Assembly: GCA_001897435.1 (NCBI GenBank) | Contig: MKSV01000004.1 | Span: forward strand, 496,001 to 560,000 | DNA length: 64,000 bases | Source: Acidobacteriales bacterium 59-55 | Lineage (GTDB): Bacteria > Acidobacteriota > Terriglobia > Terriglobales > Acidobacteriaceae | Reading direction: 5' to 3' | Shown: one piece after another, positions 1 to 9,263 of the stretch | Position numbering within the stretch: the stretch's first letter is position 1 | How the letters are laid out: each line of letters opens with the position of its first letter | The notes under the pieces: generated by a model | What the model saw: the letters and a program-made list of their open reading frames with translations, nothing else | Told to the model about the DNA's origin: nothing | Database searches by the model: none | Position numbers and translations under genes: made by a program

Positions 1-152
1 GTCTGAGAAATCAGATCGATCTCGTGCCGTGCGATCTCTCCGGAATAGAGTGCGAGACCTGCCGCCGTGGCTCCCGAGCCGATCAGAAAGTGGCGCCGGG
101 TAAATGGCCGCGATGTGACAGGGCGCGATGTGACAGGGGAGGAGCCGGGCAT
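1..152 (-). CDS. Tat-exported protein, N-terminus only (metallophosphoesterase-like?)
   Basis: The reverse strand reads from an ATG at 152 off the left edge of the window. The visible 50 residues are a Ser/Thr/Pro-rich leader followed by a twin-arginine signal, FTRRHFLIGSGATAAGLALY, and then SGEIARHEIDL. The RR-hFLIG pattern followed by a small-residue hydrophobic stretch is a Tat signal. The text just after it resembles the start of exported calcineurin-type phosphoesterases, but the catalytic domain is outside the window, so that family call is weak. The leader contains the repeat VTSRP-VTSRP, produced by a perfect 15-bp tandem duplication (109-123 and 124-138). Confidence 0.55.
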   Translation of the reverse strand, partial: MPGSSPVTSRPVTSRPFTRRHFLIGSGATAAGLALYSGEIARHEIDLISQ

Positions 153-218
153 ACATCATGATACCGGGTTATAGGACTCTCAGACCAGTTTCAAAAGCAC
201 AAGTTCGGTAGAATCAAT

Positions 219-1307
219 GTGATGAGTTTAAGTCTGCGAAAGAAGAGCGCAGTGGCTGCGGCCAAGGCTGCCGGGATGGACGGTCTGCTGGTGACGCATC
301 TGCCCGACGTGCGCTATCTCTGCGGGTTTACGGGGTCGAACGCGGCGCTGGCGCTGGCAGGCGGACGCGCGGTGCTGTTTACTGACGGTCGTTACACCGC
401 TCAAGCTAAAGCGGAGGCAGTGGGGACGCGGGTGGTGATCGCGAAGAAACCTGCGGTCGCGGCGGCTTGCGAATGGCTGGACAACGCCGGTGTACGCCGG
501 TGCGGATTCGACCCCGCCCAGACTACGGTGGCCGCGCTGGAGGGGATGCGAAAGGCGGTTTCCGCGAAGGTTCGCCGGAGTATGTTTCAGGCTACGGGAC
601 CGCTGGTAGCCCGGCTGCGGGAGGTCAAGGATGTCGAAGAGATTGCCACGATGTGGAAGGCGGCCCGGTTGGGATGCCGGCTGTTTGACGGGATGCTCAG
701 CTATATGCAACCGGGCCTGACCGAGATTGCAGTGGCGGCGGAACTGGAACATGCGGCGCGGCTGGCTGGGGCGGAGGCGATGTCGTTCGAAACGATCGTT
801 GCGAGCGGAGAACGAAGCTCCCTGCCGCATGGTCGCGCTACGCAGGCGAAGTTGCCGCGCAGAGGTTTCGTGACGTTGGACTTCGGGGTGGTTGTGGACG
901 GCTATGCGAGCGACATGACACGTACCGTCCATATGGGCAAAGCGCTTCCGGACGAGCGGGAAGTGTATGATGCGGTTCTGGAAGCGCAGGAGGCCGCGGT
1001 TGCGAAGGTGGCTCCGGGTGTGACCGCTGGCGAGGTCGATGAAGCGGCGCGAAGTGTGTTGCGGAAGGCTCGGCTGGACAGATATTTCAGGCACTCGACC
1101 GGACATGGTGTCGGGCTGGAGATTCACGAAGGACCGAGGCTTGCGGCGAAGCAGACGCAGGCTTTAGAGCAGGGGATGGTCGTCACGATCGAGCCCGGCG
1201 TGTATATGCCGGGCAGATTCGGGGTGCGGATCGAAGACATGGTCCTGGTTACCGCGACGGGAGGCGAAGTTCTGACGCCAAGCGTGAAGGCCTGGATCGA
1301 ATTGTAA
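219..1307 (+). CDS. M24-family Xaa-Pro peptidase
   Basis: A 362-aa cytoplasmic metallopeptidase of the Xaa-Pro dipeptidase/aminopeptidase P type, which cleaves X-Pro bonds in peptides. An N-terminal creatinase-like domain (about residues 10-135) precedes the pita-bread catalytic domain. Metal ligands of the M24 family are visible: Asp in LDFGVVVDGYASDMTRT (two Asp), His in STGHGVGLEIHE, and Glu in TIEPGVY and RIEDM. The start is either GTG at 219 or ATG at 222; no clear Shine-Dalgarno separates them. It is followed after 36 bases by accB, a common arrangement in which the peptidase heads an accB-accC transcription unit. Confidence 0.9.
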   Translation: MMSLSLRKKSAVAAAKAAGMDGLLVTHLPDVRYLCGFTGSNAALALAGGRAVLFTDGRYTAQAKAEAVGTRVVIAKKPAVAAACEWLDNAGVRRCGFDPAQTTVAALEGMRKAVSAKVRRSMFQATGPLVARLREVKDVEEIATMWKAARLGCRLFDGMLSYMQPGLTEIAVAAELEHAARLAGAEAMSFETIVASGERSSLPHGRATQAKLPRRGFVTLDFGVVVDGYASDMTRTVHMGKALPDEREVYDAVLEAQEAAVAKVAPGVTAGEVDEAARSVLRKARLDRYFRHSTGHGVGLEIHEGPRLAAKQTQALEQGMVVTIEPGVYMPGRFGVRIEDMVLVTATGGEVLTPSVKAWIEL

Positions 1308-1343
1308 TTGCTAGAGTGCCGCGACAGGCACAGGAGAGATTGG

Positions 1344-1841
<498 letters not shown>

Positions 1842-1876
1842 CAACTGCTACTCGATGAGAAGAGAACAGGAAAAGC

Positions 1877-3241
1877 ATGTTTCGTAAGGTATTGATTGCA
1901 AATCGCGGGGAGATTGCGCTACGGGTCATCAGCGCGTGCAAGGAGATGGGCATCCGCACTGTCGCGGTGTATAGCGAGGCGGACAGGAACAGCCTTCATG
2001 TGCGGTTCGCGGATGAAGCCATCTGCATTGGTCCTCCGCGCAGCGCCGAGAGCTATCTCAACGTCCCTGCGGTGATCTCGGCTGCGGAGATCGCGGACGT
2101 GGACGCGATTCATCCGGGATATGGGCTGTTGAGCGAGAACGCGAATTTTGCCGAGGTATGCCGGGCATCGAATATTAAGTTCATTGGCCCTCCGCCGGAG
2201 GTGACGCGCATGATGGGCGAGAAGTCCACCGCGCGGCAGACGATGAAGAAGGCCAAGGTGCCAATCCTGCCGGGATCGGATGGCATCATCGAGAACGAAG
2301 GAGAAGCGCTGGAGTGGGCGCACAGCGTGGGCTATCCCGTCATCCTGAAAGCGGTGGCGGGCGGTGGTGGGCGCGGAATGCGCATCTGCCGCAGCAAGGA
2401 GGAGTTGCCGGGCCTCTACCAGCAGGCTTCGATTGAAGCGGCGAATGCGTTCGGTAACGGCGACCTCTATATGGAGAAGTTCATCGAGCGGCCCCGGCAC
2501 ATTGAGTTCCAGGTGCTGGCCGACGAGCATGGCAATGTGATGAGCCTGGGCGAACGAGAGTGCTCAATTCAGCGGCGGCACCAGAAGCTCATTGAAGAAG
2601 CGCCGAGCCTGATGGTCACTCCAAAGCTGCGCGAGGAATTAGGGAAGACAATCAGGAAGTCGCTCGAAAATATCGGTTATTGGAACGCCGGGACGATTGA
2701 GTTCCTGATGGATGAAGACGGCAAGATCTATTTCATCGAGATGAATACGAGAATTCAGGTGGAGCACTGTGTAACCGAAATGGTTACAGGGATCGATCTG
2801 GTGAAGGCGCAGTTGCGCATCGCCGCTGGGGAGAAGCTCGGCTCAATTGTGACGGAGCCGGTTACGATTCGCGGCCATGCGATCGAGTGCCGCATTAACG
2901 CGGAGCACCCGGAGAAGTTCACCCCCAGCGCGGGCAAGATTACGGCATTCAATCTCCCCGGTGGCAATGGCGTTCGTGTAGACACAGCGCAATATGCGGA
3001 GGGCGTGGTGCCGCCCTATTACGATTCGTTGATCGCGAAGCTCATCTGCCACGGGAAAGACCGCGAAGAGGCCATGAACAAGATGCAGCGCGCGCTTCAT
3101 CAGTTTGTCGTGCAGGGCATTCACACCACGATACCGATGCATGAGAAGATCTTCGCGGACGAGGAGTTCCGGTCTGGCAAGTTCGATACTAAATTCATGG
3201 AACGGTTCTTCGAGCGACAGAAGGACATCAAGGTGGATTAG
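1877..3241 (+). CDS. accC: Biotin carboxylase subunit of acetyl-CoA carboxylase
   Basis: A 454-aa ATP-grasp enzyme that carboxylates the biotin on AccB using ATP and bicarbonate. Seen in order: N-terminal [18 protein letters not shown], the ATP-grasp glycine loop [12 protein letters not shown], catalytic [10 protein letters not shown] (Glu, Asn and Arg of the active site), and the C-terminal biotin carboxylase domain. Its length matches bacterial AccC (about 450 aa). It directly follows accB and is followed after four bases by thiE. The carboxyltransferase genes accA and accD are not in the window. Confidence 0.97.
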   Translation: MFRKVLIANRGEIALRVISACKEMGIRTVAVYSEADRNSLHVRFADEAICIGPPRSAESYLNVPAVISAAEIADVDAIHPGYGLLSENANFAEVCRASNIKFIGPPPEVTRMMGEKSTARQTMKKAKVPILPGSDGIIENEGEALEWAHSVGYPVILKAVAGGGGRGMRICRSKEELPGLYQQASIEAANAFGNGDLYMEKFIERPRHIEFQVLADEHGNVMSLGERECSIQRRHQKLIEEAPSLMVTPKLREELGKTIRKSLENIGYWNAGTIEFLMDEDGKIYFIEMNTRIQVEHCVTEMVTGIDLVKAQLRIAAGEKLGSIVTEPVTIRGHAIECRINAEHPEKFTPSAGKITAFNLPGGNGVRVDTAQYAEGVVPPYYDSLIAKLICHGKDREEAMNKMQRALHQFVVQGIHTTIPMHEKIFADEEFRSGKFDTKFMERFFERQKDIKVD

Positions 3242-3245
3242 CGCC

Positions 3246-3872
3246 GTGAAGCTGTCGAGACTCTATCCGATTCTGGATGCCGGATTTCTTGAAGCTCGTG
3301 CACTCGATCTGCGTTTGGCCGCGGAGCAGATGCGGATAGCCGGTGTGAGCCTGATTCAATACAGGGACAAGACCGGCTCGTCCCAGACAATCCTGCGAAA
3401 TGCGGCAGTGATTCGCGAGGCGTTTGCCGGGGCCGATTGCAAGTTAATCCTGAATGACCGTGCCGATCTCGCGGTGCTCGCAGCGTGGGATGGAGTGCAT
3501 ATAGGTCAGGGAGATCTTGCCCCGGAAGATGCGCGTCGCGTCGTGGGGGCCGGGCGATGGGTTGGGGTTTCCACGCATACCGATGAGCAGGTGCGACTGG
3601 CGGAGTTGAGAAGTACAGATTATGTAGCCGTGGGGCCGGTTTTTGCTACCGGAACGAAGGCCGATGCAGAGCCTGTGATCGGCCTGGATGGCGTGCGCCG
3701 TGCCCGGGCTTTGACGAGGAAACCCATTGTAGCCATCGGCGGAATCACCCGAGAGAACGCGAGGGGCGTGATCGAGGCCGGGGCGGATTCGGTGGCGTTA
3801 ATCAGCGCCTTGTTTGCTGAAGATGAGCCTGCCGGGAAAGTGGCGCGGGACTTTCTCGATCTTTTGGGGTAG
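3246..3872 (+). CDS. thiE: Thiamine-phosphate synthase
   Basis: A 208-aa TIM-barrel enzyme that joins hydroxymethylpyrimidine diphosphate and thiazole phosphate to form thiamine phosphate. Family motifs visible are LIQYRDK (phosphate and pyrimidine binding), LILNDRADLA, GVHIGQGDL, YVAVGPVFATGTK and IVAIGGITREN. The frame is open back to 3105 inside accC, but a GTG at 3246, four bases after the accC stop, gives the expected ThiE N-terminus (KLSRLYPILDA). This tight spacing suggests translational coupling to accC. No other thiamine genes and no TPP riboswitch were seen nearby. Confidence 0.92.
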   Translation: MKLSRLYPILDAGFLEARALDLRLAAEQMRIAGVSLIQYRDKTGSSQTILRNAAVIREAFAGADCKLILNDRADLAVLAAWDGVHIGQGDLAPEDARRVVGAGRWVGVSTHTDEQVRLAELRSTDYVAVGPVFATGTKADAEPVIGLDGVRRARALTRKPIVAIGGITRENARGVIEAGADSVALISALFAEDEPAGKVARDFLDLLG

Positions 3873-3992
3873 AACTGACGAGACGTGAATTGTGTTTAAT
3901 GTCGATGGGGTTCGCGTCATTCGTCGCACTGCATGGCCCATTCGCGGCGTAAATGGAGTCATTTTTTTGAAGATGTTGGAGGCGTGGTCTGA

Positions 3993-5540
3993 ATGTTGAA
4001 GCTGCTGGCAACAAAACCGATAGAGACGATTCTGGATGAGTCATCTGAGACGGGCGAACACACGCTGAAGCGGTCTCTGGGAGCGCTCAATCTGATCTCC
4101 CTCGGCATTGGCGCGGTCATTGGCACGGGTATCTTTGTGCTTACCGGGCCGGCGGCAGCGCTCTATGCCGGTCCTGCAGTGGTTTATTCATTCGTCGTGG
4201 CGGCGGTCGCGTGTGTCTTCGCGGGACTCTGCTATGCAGAGTTTGCGGCGATGATTCCGGTGGCGGGTTCTGCCTACACCTACGGCTACGCAACACTGGG
4301 CGAGATCTTTGCCTGGATCATCGGTTGGGACCTGGTGCTGGAGTACGCATTCGGCGCGGCGACGGTGTGCTCGGGTTGGAGCGGCTACGTGCTGAGCCTG
4401 TTGCAGGACTTCCATATTCGACTGCCGCCCGCCATCGCAGGAACTCCCGGCTCGGTGTTCGTGTACTGGAACGGCCACTGGGAGCTTTTGAATCGCGTGG
4501 CGACGAAGCTGGCCGAACTTGGGATCGATCCAGCTACGCTGCCCCACAAGTATGGCGTCTTCAACTTGATCGCGTTTATTGGGATCATGGTTACCACCAT
4601 GATCCTTGTTATCGGCATCAAGGAATCGGCAAACTTCAACAATGTCATCGTAGCGGTCAAGCTGATCGTGCTGGTTATCTTCCTTGTCATTGGAGCGCAT
4701 ACTCTGATGGTGCAGCCGAACCTGCTGAAGCTGAACTGGCACCCGTTCCTTCCTCCGAATACCGGGACGTTCGGGCACTTCGGAATTTCAGGGGTCATTC
4801 GCGGGGCAGGAGTTATCTTCTTTGCTTATATCGGCTTCGATGCTGTGTCCACGGCAGCTCAGGAGGCGAAGAATCCCAAGCGCGATATGCCAATCGGCAT
4901 CCTCGGATCGCTCGTCATCTGCACGATCCTCTATATCCTCGTGGCTGGCGTGTTGACCGGGCTGGTCAATTATCACGCCCTCGATGTTCCTGATTCCCTC
5001 GCTGTGGGAATCGACGCAACTGGAGTGAAGTGGGGCAGCCTGCTGGTCAAGCTCGGCGCACTCGGAGGCCTGTCGAGCACGATGGTGGTTATGCTGCTCG
5101 GACAGAGCCGAGTCTTCTTCTCCATGTCAAAGGACGGCCTGGTGCCGGAGTTCTTCAGCTCGGTTCACCCGAAATTCCGGACGCCGTGGATCTCTTCGAT
5201 CACCGTTGGCCTGGTCGTTGCAACGTTCGCTTCGCTGATTCCGCTCAACGAACTGGGAGAGATGACGAGCATCGGAACGCTGCTGGCCTTCATCATTGTC
5301 TGTTCCGGGGTATGGGTGTTGCGACGGAGACGTCCGGATATTGTGCGACCATTCCGCGCACCATGGGTGCCGATCACGCCGATCCTCGGCATCGCCGTCT
5401 CTTTGTTGATGATGCTGTTCCTGCCGCTCTTGACGTGGATACGGTTGTTTATCTGGCTGGTAGCTGGCCTGGCAATCTACTTTTTCTACAGCAGGCATCG
5501 CAGCAAAGTGCAGATCGAATTGAAGGAAGCACAGCAGTAG
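3993..5540 (+). CDS. APC-superfamily amino-acid permease (cationic amino-acid transporter type)
   Basis: A 515-aa inner-membrane transporter with about 12 hydrophobic segments. The first membrane helix carries the APC consensus LISLGIGAVIGTGIFVLTG, the unwound substrate-binding helix 1, after a cytoplasmic N-terminus with TLKRSLGALN. A second family hallmark is FFAYIGFDAVSTAAQEAKNP in helix 6. This places it with YfnA/CAT-like proton-coupled amino-acid importers; the substrate cannot be read from sequence. ATG 3993 has GGAGG upstream (about 3978). The gene stands alone on the plus strand and converges with the minus-strand gene ending at 5589. Confidence 0.9.
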   Translation: MLKLLATKPIETILDESSETGEHTLKRSLGALNLISLGIGAVIGTGIFVLTGPAAALYAGPAVVYSFVVAAVACVFAGLCYAEFAAMIPVAGSAYTYGYATLGEIFAWIIGWDLVLEYAFGAATVCSGWSGYVLSLLQDFHIRLPPAIAGTPGSVFVYWNGHWELLNRVATKLAELGIDPATLPHKYGVFNLIAFIGIMVTTMILVIGIKESANFNNVIVAVKLIVLVIFLVIGAHTLMVQPNLLKLNWHPFLPPNTGTFGHFGISGVIRGAGVIFFAYIGFDAVSTAAQEAKNPKRDMPIGILGSLVICTILYILVAGVLTGLVNYHALDVPDSLAVGIDATGVKWGSLLVKLGALGGLSSTMVVMLLGQSRVFFSMSKDGLVPEFFSSVHPKFRTPWISSITVGLVVATFASLIPLNELGEMTSIGTLLAFIIVCSGVWVLRRRRPDIVRPFRAPWVPITPILGIAVSLLMMLFLPLLTWIRLFIWLVAGLAIYFFYSRHRSKVQIELKEAQQ

Positions 5541-5588
5541 TATCTTCTGCTGCACAATGCGGCTCTGGAACCGCGTTCGGCGGAGGAC

Positions 5589-8339
5589 TCACGATTTGGC
5601 TGAGGGAGAAGTCGTCGGCGTGCTCACCGCAGGTGCCGGTGCGGCGCATGGTCCTGGCGCGCACGAAGATTGACCTGTCGTGACCGCAGGACTTGAAGGC
5701 GCAGCACTCTTGGTTGGAGGGACGGCGGCTGGCTGCGTATCGGTATCGGGAGCGGCGGTATCAGGAACGTTCGACTCAGGCTTTTCGATTGCCGGTGGCG
5801 CTTTTTGTGCAACCGGCGCCGCCCTCTGGACGACAACCGGAACTGTGACAGTGTTGGCGGTAGCCGGATCGTCGCGAAGGCGGAGGTAGAATCCGGATCT
5901 GCTGGGACGCGGAAGCGACAGGGAAGTGCCGATGAAGCCTTCAGGGACCTCGGTAGGATTGGTGAAATCGGCATCGGTGGCGATGGAGTCCACAAGGTAG
6001 AGACTGGATCCGGCGACGGTGCAGGGCTGATTCGCGTCGGAGGGGCAATGGACGTTGTCGATGGTCGGCAGGCGGACGAGGGTGATCAACGGAATCCAAT
6101 CGCCGGCGACGCCGTCCGGTGTGACGGCGCGAAGACGCAGAGGGCCGAACGCAGAAGTGCCGAATGCCTTGAGCGGGTCGAGAGTTCCTACCAGCGTGTG
6201 ATGATTCTGCAGGACCAGCGTTCCCGCTGCTACATCGAGCATGGTATGCAACGAGTCGTCGGCGTTGGCGATCTCGATCTTTCCCTCACGCGGAAACGAA
6301 GAGGATGATTTAAGCGAGAAGATCAGTTGCTGATTGGCCGGAAGATCGTTCGGGTCCTTGAGCCGGATGGCTGCGTCCGGCGCCTGACCGATGCGCTTGT
6401 TGAGTAGTGTGATGATTGGCCGTGCAGGGGCAACATTGACGGGCATGCTGAGAACGCGGCCGTCCTTGAGGGTAACGCTTGCTGTCAGATCATCGCCGGA
6501 ACGTAGTTTGGGAGCTTTGGCGTTTTCGGGCAGAGAGAGCAGAAGGCGAGCTGTCCCTTCTGAAGAGCCCTGCTCCACGTCGTTGTCAGCACCACTGACG
6601 GCCGGGATGAAGGTCAACCCCTTCAACTCCAGTTGCTTGACCTGGTCGAGGTTTGTCCCGGAGAGCAGGGTGGAGGTGTCTCCGGCGTAGTACCTCAAAG
6701 AGGTGAGTGTGGCGGGCTCAGAGAATGTCTCCGTTGCAACCGTGTCAGGCTTAGGCTCCCCGTACTGATGGACCGAAAGGTGAAGAGCGCCGGGGTCGAT
6801 TGACTTGAGGGAGACTTTGACGTCGATCGTCTTCGGCTTGTCCGCGAGTTTCCAGTAGGCAGCTTGTGCCCCGGACGGCGTATTGAGCGTGATCGACTGG
6901 ACGCAGGCGGTTCCGGTGGAGGAGAGCGAGAGATGGTTTTCGCGGCCTGCGATCAGAACTTTGTCGGTGGCAAGCTTCCAGTCCTTGCCGGGAACGGTCT
7001 GTAACTGCATCGTCGGACCGGTGAAGGAGTCAAAGCCCCACATGCCTGTGATTGTTCCTGTTACGCTGCCTGCATCCGCGGTGCCGGTCGATTTTGATTT
7101 GGACGCCGAAGCAGGCTCAGGGGCAGGCTTGGCTGTAGTAGCGGTAGTCAAGACCTTCCGTGTGGTCGGCTCGGGAGCGAGCGCCAGCCCACCCCGATAG
7201 GAGTCGGGCACAAGGGGAAGGTCCTTCTCTCCGTCCGGCCCTTTCACATGGAGAACGATGTCATGCGCGAACGCGGTCGAGAAGACCAGCGGCGCCCCTT
7301 CCGTAGGCAAAACCACCGAAGGCTGAAGCAGACAGGTGACGTGCTTCGGATCTGCGGGTCGCAGCGGCGGCGGTACGGAGGGTTGAATAGCCGGAAGCCC
7401 GATGACGATTACTGACTTCGGATTGTGGAAGGACGGAGGCGTATTGAGCCGGAGGTTGAGGCTCTCTCCCTGTGGGAACGCGATGGCGGGAATGTACTGG
7501 TACTGCGCTGTATGGAGACCGCCCATGATGTGGACCAGATCGACGATGGCTCCAACATAGGCGCTGTACGCGCCGCCGCCGCCTATCGAGGTATAGCTTG
7601 CGGTATTGATAAGCTGCTGCGTCTCGCCATTCGTGAGGCTGGACACAATGGTCTCGCCGTGCCCATCGTTGAGCAGCATCTGCGTTCCGGTCTGGGTGAG
7701 GCAGGTGTACTGCTGGTCGACTGGCCGGTTGAAGCAATCTTCGTTGGGCTTCAAATTCAGGGTTCGAGCGATCAGATTGGAATGCTCGAGCAACGCTTTG
7801 GGGTCTGAGGGTGGAACCTGGCGCATCTCTGCAAGATACTTCTCGATTCTTGCCTGCTCGAAACCCGCTTCGGTCAGATCCTGCGATGCGCGTACGAAGA
7901 CGCCCGGACGACCGCGAACCGCGGAACGCAGCGTGCTGAAGTCTCCTCCCGTCTCAGGGGCCAGGAAAAGGAGTGCCTGCTGTGCCTCGTCCGGAACGTA
8001 GACGGTGGTGCCTTCCTCGCGCACCTTCTGGTTCCACGTCTGGACCTTAATAAACCAACTGTCTGGCGGAGGATTGGTTGTGCCGCGAAGAAAGCAGATC
8101 ACCAGCAGGTAATGAACCGACTGGGTGGGAGGAAGGTCGGGATGAATCCACAGCTTGTCGCCGGCCTGCAGGTTAGGGACCGCCGCGATCGGCAGCGTCT
8201 TGCCGTCTCGCGTTACGTGGACCTCGACCTTGGGGCCGGTCAGGTCGAAGCGTGCGCCACTCTGCGCAAACATCGCCGGGCAGGCAAGAAGCGCAGCGAA
8301 CGCTACCCCGAGATAAAGGTGCCGAATCTTTGCCATCAT
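5589..8339 (-). CDS. Large exported protein of unknown function
   Basis: A 916-aa protein I do not recognise. I chose the start at 8339 because it gives a classical signal peptide, MMAKIRHLYLGVAFAALLA with a likely cut after AMFAQ; the frame is open further upstream to 8456. The mature part is mostly beta-rich with no enzyme motif I can name. It has a glycine-rich stretch (IGGGGAYSAYVGAIVDL) near the middle and a low-complexity Pro/Ala/Ser/Thr C-terminal tail of about 80 residues, as seen in exported or cell-wall-spanning proteins. It is the last gene of a minus-strand run behind an ABC ATPase and an HlyD-type adaptor, 64 bases downstream of the ATPase, so it may be an accessory or substrate of that system; this is inference from position only. 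Confidence 0.75.
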   Translation of the reverse strand: MMAKIRHLYLGVAFAALLACPAMFAQSGARFDLTGPKVEVHVTRDGKTLPIAAVPNLQAGDKLWIHPDLPPTQSVHYLLVICFLRGTTNPPPDSWFIKVQTWNQKVREEGTTVYVPDEAQQALLFLAPETGGDFSTLRSAVRGRPGVFVRASQDLTEAGFEQARIEKYLAEMRQVPPSDPKALLEHSNLIARTLNLKPNEDCFNRPVDQQYTCLTQTGTQMLLNDGHGETIVSSLTNGETQQLINTASYTSIGGGGAYSAYVGAIVDLVHIMGGLHTAQYQYIPAIAFPQGESLNLRLNTPPSFHNPKSVIVIGLPAIQPSVPPPLRPADPKHVTCLLQPSVVLPTEGAPLVFSTAFAHDIVLHVKGPDGEKDLPLVPDSYRGGLALAPEPTTRKVLTTATTAKPAPEPASASKSKSTGTADAGSVTGTITGMWGFDSFTGPTMQLQTVPGKDWKLATDKVLIAGRENHLSLSSTGTACVQSITLNTPSGAQAAYWKLADKPKTIDVKVSLKSIDPGALHLSVHQYGEPKPDTVATETFSEPATLTSLRYYAGDTSTLLSGTNLDQVKQLELKGLTFIPAVSGADNDVEQGSSEGTARLLLSLPENAKAPKLRSGDDLTASVTLKDGRVLSMPVNVAPARPIITLLNKRIGQAPDAAIRLKDPNDLPANQQLIFSLKSSSSFPREGKIEIANADDSLHTMLDVAAGTLVLQNHHTLVGTLDPLKAFGTSAFGPLRLRAVTPDGVAGDWIPLITLVRLPTIDNVHCPSDANQPCTVAGSSLYLVDSIATDADFTNPTEVPEGFIGTSLSLPRPSRSGFYLRLRDDPATANTVTVPVVVQRAAPVAQKAPPAIEKPESNVPDTAAPDTDTQPAAVPPTKSAAPSSPAVTTGQSSCAPGPCAAPAPAVSTPTTSPSAKS

Positions 8340-8403
8340 TACTATCTTAGACGGCACAGAAGGGAATTGTGGATGCAAGGGTGTCCCGATGTTGGCGGAA
8401 GGG

Positions 8404-9162
8404 CTACCCCTTGTTACTGATACGAGAGGAGATATGGTCGCTGGCGATGACTCCATCCCGGATGGTGACTACCCGGTGGGCAAATTCGGCGATATCCGGC
8501 TCGTGAGTGACCAGCACAATGGTATTGCCCTGGGCATGGAGTTCGTCGAACAGCGCCATGATCTCATCGCCGGTCTTTGAGTCGAGATTTCCCGTCGGCT
8601 CGTCTGCCAGGATGATCGATGGCTTATTGACCAGCGCCCGGGCAATCGCCACGCGCTGGCGTTGACCGCCGGAGAGTTCGTTCGGCTTATGCATCATGCG
8701 CTCGCCGAGGCTGACGGACTCCAGCACCGCTTTTGCGCGCTCGATGCGCTCGGCTGCCGGTGTTCCGTTATAGATCAGCGGTAGCTCCACATTGTGGAGC
8801 GATGTCGCCCTCGCCAGCAGGTTGAATGTCTGAAAGACGAAGCCGATCTCCTTGTTTCGAATGCGCGCGAGTTCATCGTCGTTCAGTTCCGAGACGTCGT
8901 GGCCGTTAAGCCAGTATTTCCCCTGCGACGGTGAATCAAGGCAGCCGATGAGGTTCATCAGGGTCGATTTTCCCGAGCCCGACGGCCCCATGATGGCGAC
9001 ATATTCGTTGTGCCGAATGCGCAAGTTCACGCCCCGAAGCGCATGCACCTGTTGATCGCCCATCTCATAGGTCTTCCACAGATTGTCCGTGACGATCACG
9101 TCGCCCGGACGCGGGCCGGAGGCGTTGCTGAGAGTTGGGTCAACTGTGGTTTCTATAGCCAT
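8404..9162 (-). CDS. ABC transporter ATP-binding protein (MacB/LolD type)
   Basis: A 252-aa cytoplasmic ATPase of the MacB/LolD/FtsE group, which drive mechanotransmission-type exporters and lipoprotein release rather than import. Walker A is GPSGSGKST, the signature is [15 protein letters not shown], Walker B is [13 protein letters not shown], and the switch His is in [15 protein letters not shown] 9162 (protein start [11 protein letters not shown]) is preferred over ATG 9183 because GGAG stands a few bases upstream. It lies 101 bases downstream of an HlyD/MacA-type adaptor on the same strand. No FtsX/MacB-type permease is present in this cluster, which is unusual because the ATPase needs one. 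Confidence 0.93.
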   Translation of the reverse strand: MAIETTVDPTLSNASGPRPGDVIVTDNLWKTYEMGDQQVHALRGVNLRIRHNEYVAIMGPSGSGKSTLMNLIGCLDSPSQGKYWLNGHDVSELNDDELARIRNKEIGFVFQTFNLLARATSLHNVELPLIYNGTPAAERIERAKAVLESVSLGERMMHKPNELSGGQRQRVAIARALVNKPSIILADEPTGNLDSKTGDEIMALFDELHAQGNTIVLVTHEPDIAEFAHRVVTIRDGVIASDHISSRISNKG

Positions 9163-9263
9163 CCGGTTCTCCGGTTCCTGCATGTTTCAGGATAGTACGT
9201 TTACGGCGTTGCGGTTGTTCCCGTCACGGGCTTCCCCCCTGGGCTATGTCCGGACAACTGCGA

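Noticed and set aside
228..1127. Long minus-strand open frame opposite the M24 peptidase gene
   Set aside because: It is a shadow frame: composition is His/Arg-rich without domains, while the plus strand has a complete, conserved peptidase.
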